The position numbers and the translations under genes are program-made. 64,000 nt of DNA, from the NCBI RefSeq assembly GCF_902686445.1, contig NC_062214.1, forward strand, positions 56,083,177-56,147,176, in the 5' to 3' direction. This document shows positions 62,200 to 64,000 of this stretch, one piece after another. Origin of the DNA: Sciurus carolinensis. Taxonomy: Eukaryota; Chordata; Mammalia; Rodentia; Sciuridae. How positions within the stretch are numbered: position 1 is the stretch's first letter; every line of letters begins with the position of its first letter. Below the pieces are notes generated by a model. The model searched no databases and was not told the DNA's origin. It saw only the letters and a list, made by a program, of their open reading frames with translations.

Positions 62200-63400
62200 A
62201 TTCTCCTGCAGCAGCAGAGGTGATATTAAATAGACACTCTGGGCTTGTTGAACTGAGTTTCTGAGGCCAGGATTTTCTTTATCTGCTTCCTGGGGGTTTA
62301 GTAACTTCTTTCCTGTCCCCTGAGCCTTTCCTTTGCAGAGACAAGAGGAGACTTAACCAGCTTGTGAATTGGGCTGCTCCTGTCTGCATTAATTCAGCAC
62401 ATTTCTATAGCTCCCTGAAGGAAGAGACACAGCAGCAGCATTTAATCAGTGGCCAGGAACATGCTTTTCCAAGGACACGACTTATTTCTCAGCCAGCTGT
62501 TGCTGGTTGCTTCCTAGCAACGGGCAGCCCTCACATGTGATTGCTCTAAGGCTCTTTCTCTCCATGGCCATCACCTGCTGTCACAATCGGATGGGGGTAG
62601 AGGGATTCCTGGGGGTAGAGGGATTCTCTATAGGATGTGAGTGATCTGAACCTGTTATTCCTCCAGCTTTGGTGCTAACCCTCTTGATATTTGAACATTC
62701 TATTGGTTCAGGTGTTCTGCTACCCCTGTCCTTCAAGTTCATGATTAGAGCAGGTAAGTGTCACTAGCTATGTCCCAGACAGAGTAACAGGGACTAGAAA
62801 AGTCCATTGGGATTCTAAAGTGCAGCTGAGATGAGAGAATTGGAGAAGAGAGAATGTGTCTGGTACCCAACTGGTGGAACCTGCCTTTCAAGATGGAGTG
62901 GGGGTTGTTGGAGGCCCTGGCAGCACACAGTCTGTGCAAGAACAACAGGGATGTCTCAGCCCAGGTGGTTTGCAGACTCTTGACTTTCATGGATATTGGA
63001 AAGAGGGAGTGGGGAGACTGATGTCAGCAGCAGTTACTACTTCTAGAATCTGAACTTGCCATTCCCACTAGACCTGAGAGAGGGCTGCTCTGGGTAGGTT
63101 CCTTCCAATGTTTCTGCAGAGGTGCATGCTGGAGGCTTTGGGATGAGGCCCTGCTCAGTGATGTGCTTCATTTGGCGTTCAGTGTTTTTGTAGTCTTGAA
63201 GTTTTGTGGAATATCCTGCTTTTTCATGTTGCCATCAGGAGCCCTCAGTCCCACATGCCAATAGTCAGCGACCCCTCTAGACTGAGCATGTGTGCTCTCC
63301 AGCAGGCTCATTTCCTACCTGCTGATTCATCAGTGCTGGTGAGTGCATGACTCTACTCTTCTGTATCTACTGTGGTGAGCATGGTTGACTCTGTAGGGGT
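62200..63400. other. Repeat-free block, no gene seen
   Basis: 1.2 kb of complex sequence with no SINE or LINE. Includes an X-box-like inverted repeat at 62506-62521 and a local 15-base direct repeat 'ctgggggtagagggattc' near 62588-62630. Short frames only. A conserved non-coding element or lncRNA exon is possible. Confidence 0.4.
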
Positions 63401-63404
63401 CTCC

Positions 63405-63570
63405 TCAGATTCACCCATGCATTCATCTACCATTTACTGAGCTGCATTTGAGTACCTGATCTTGAATTAGGCACTGGGCTAAAAAGACCAGTAAGGTATC
63501 GTCCTTGCACTCCCTAACTTTATGGACCAGATGAGGCCCCATACAAACCTGAGGCAGAGGGGTCAGGTGA
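63405..63570 (-). mobile_element. L2-like fragment
   Basis: 'accatttactgagctgcatt', 'aattaggcactgggctaaaa' and 'tgcactccctaactttatgg' follow the reverse L2 end. Confidence 0.65.
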
Positions 63571-63639
63571 CTAGAGGGCTAGGTGAAGCGGCAAAGGAAG
63601 TAGGAGCAAGCAGGGAAGGTTGGGAGGAAGGCTGGTGAG

Positions 63640-63870
63640 TGGGTAAGAGCTTGGTCTCTGGAATTCTGACTCCCTGCTTTCTCGGCTCTCTGACCTTCTC
63701 CTTAATTTGTGCTACCTCTCTCAGCCATAGTTTTCTCATCCATAAATAAGCATTAGAACACTGATTTTTCCATGGTTATGTTACGAATGAAATAAGAGAC
63801 TGTATGTCTGGCCTGGTCTCACACATGATGCTCAAAACACATAGTAGAAAGCACTTGCCAAATGCCAGCC
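63640..63870 (+). mobile_element. MIR relic
   Basis: 'aagagcttggtctctggaat', 'gtgctacctctctcagccat' and 'agttttctcatccataaata' give a near-complete MIR. Confidence 0.75.
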
Positions 63871-64000
63871 TAGGTGGCCCCTCTTGAGGGAGCTCAGAGC
63901 CTCTTGGTCAGTCAGGGTGGGTGTAAGGAAGTGCTCAAAGGGTTAATCTGGATGTTGAAGTCATTGTATTCATGGCGGAAAAAGACTAGCTTTTTTCATT

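Noticed and set aside
48540..64000. Exons of MRPS11 or MRPL46 downstream of DET1.
   Set aside because: In human the gap is larger than the 15 kb available, and no matching coding segment was seen.

Overview
The window is mammalian nuclear DNA, most likely from a sciurid rodent (squirrel, marmot or chipmunk). The evidence is the dominant SINE: a dimer of a 7SL/B1-like left half and a tRNA-derived ID-like right half joined by an A-rich linker (B1-dID/MEN type). More than 35 copies are present, along with solo ID elements, a long-tailed ID variant and L1 3' ends of a kind I associate with squirrels. The species is an inference from repeats. The window is a gene-poor mosaic of SINEs, LINEs, MaLR LTRs, MIR/L2 relics and microsatellites around one protein-coding gene.

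That gene is DET1 (de-etiolated homolog 1) on the + strand. A CpG-island promoter and a probable non-coding exon 1 lie near 31.2-31.6 kb. Four coding exons follow at 34138-35220, 37984-38171, 45445-45636 and 48350-48539. All internal junctions are GT/AG and keep the frame, giving 1653 nt and 550 amino acids, the length I know for mammalian DET1. No disabling change is present. The product belongs to the DDB1-DET1-DDA1 core that works with CUL4-RBX1 and COP1 in a nuclear ubiquitin ligase.

Region by region: 0-31 kb is intergenic sequence upstream of DET1, dense in SINEs, antisense L1, MLT1/MaLR LTRs, a MER5A-like element, MIR/L2 and long purine-pyrimidine tracts, with no recognisable gene. From 31 to 49 kb is the DET1 locus. 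Introns 2 and 4 and about 4 kb beyond the last exon are free of SINEs, while intron 3 holds six. From 49 to 64 kb is intergenic, with L2, MIR, MLT1, L1, a MaLR LTR and SINEs. In human, DET1 lies between AEN (upstream) and MRPS11/MRPL46 (downstream); I found no exon of these here.

I found no evidence for a new multi-gene system. The points most worth a second look are a start-stop uORF two bases before the DET1 start codon, a facing ETS-site palindrome in the promoter, SINE deserts over the DET1 exons, a TAATTA cluster in intron 2, X-box-like palindromes in intergenic DNA, and an ID SINE with a duplicated Pol III A box. Repeat boundaries were set by eye and may be off by about 10-30 bases; old-repeat family names are from memory.
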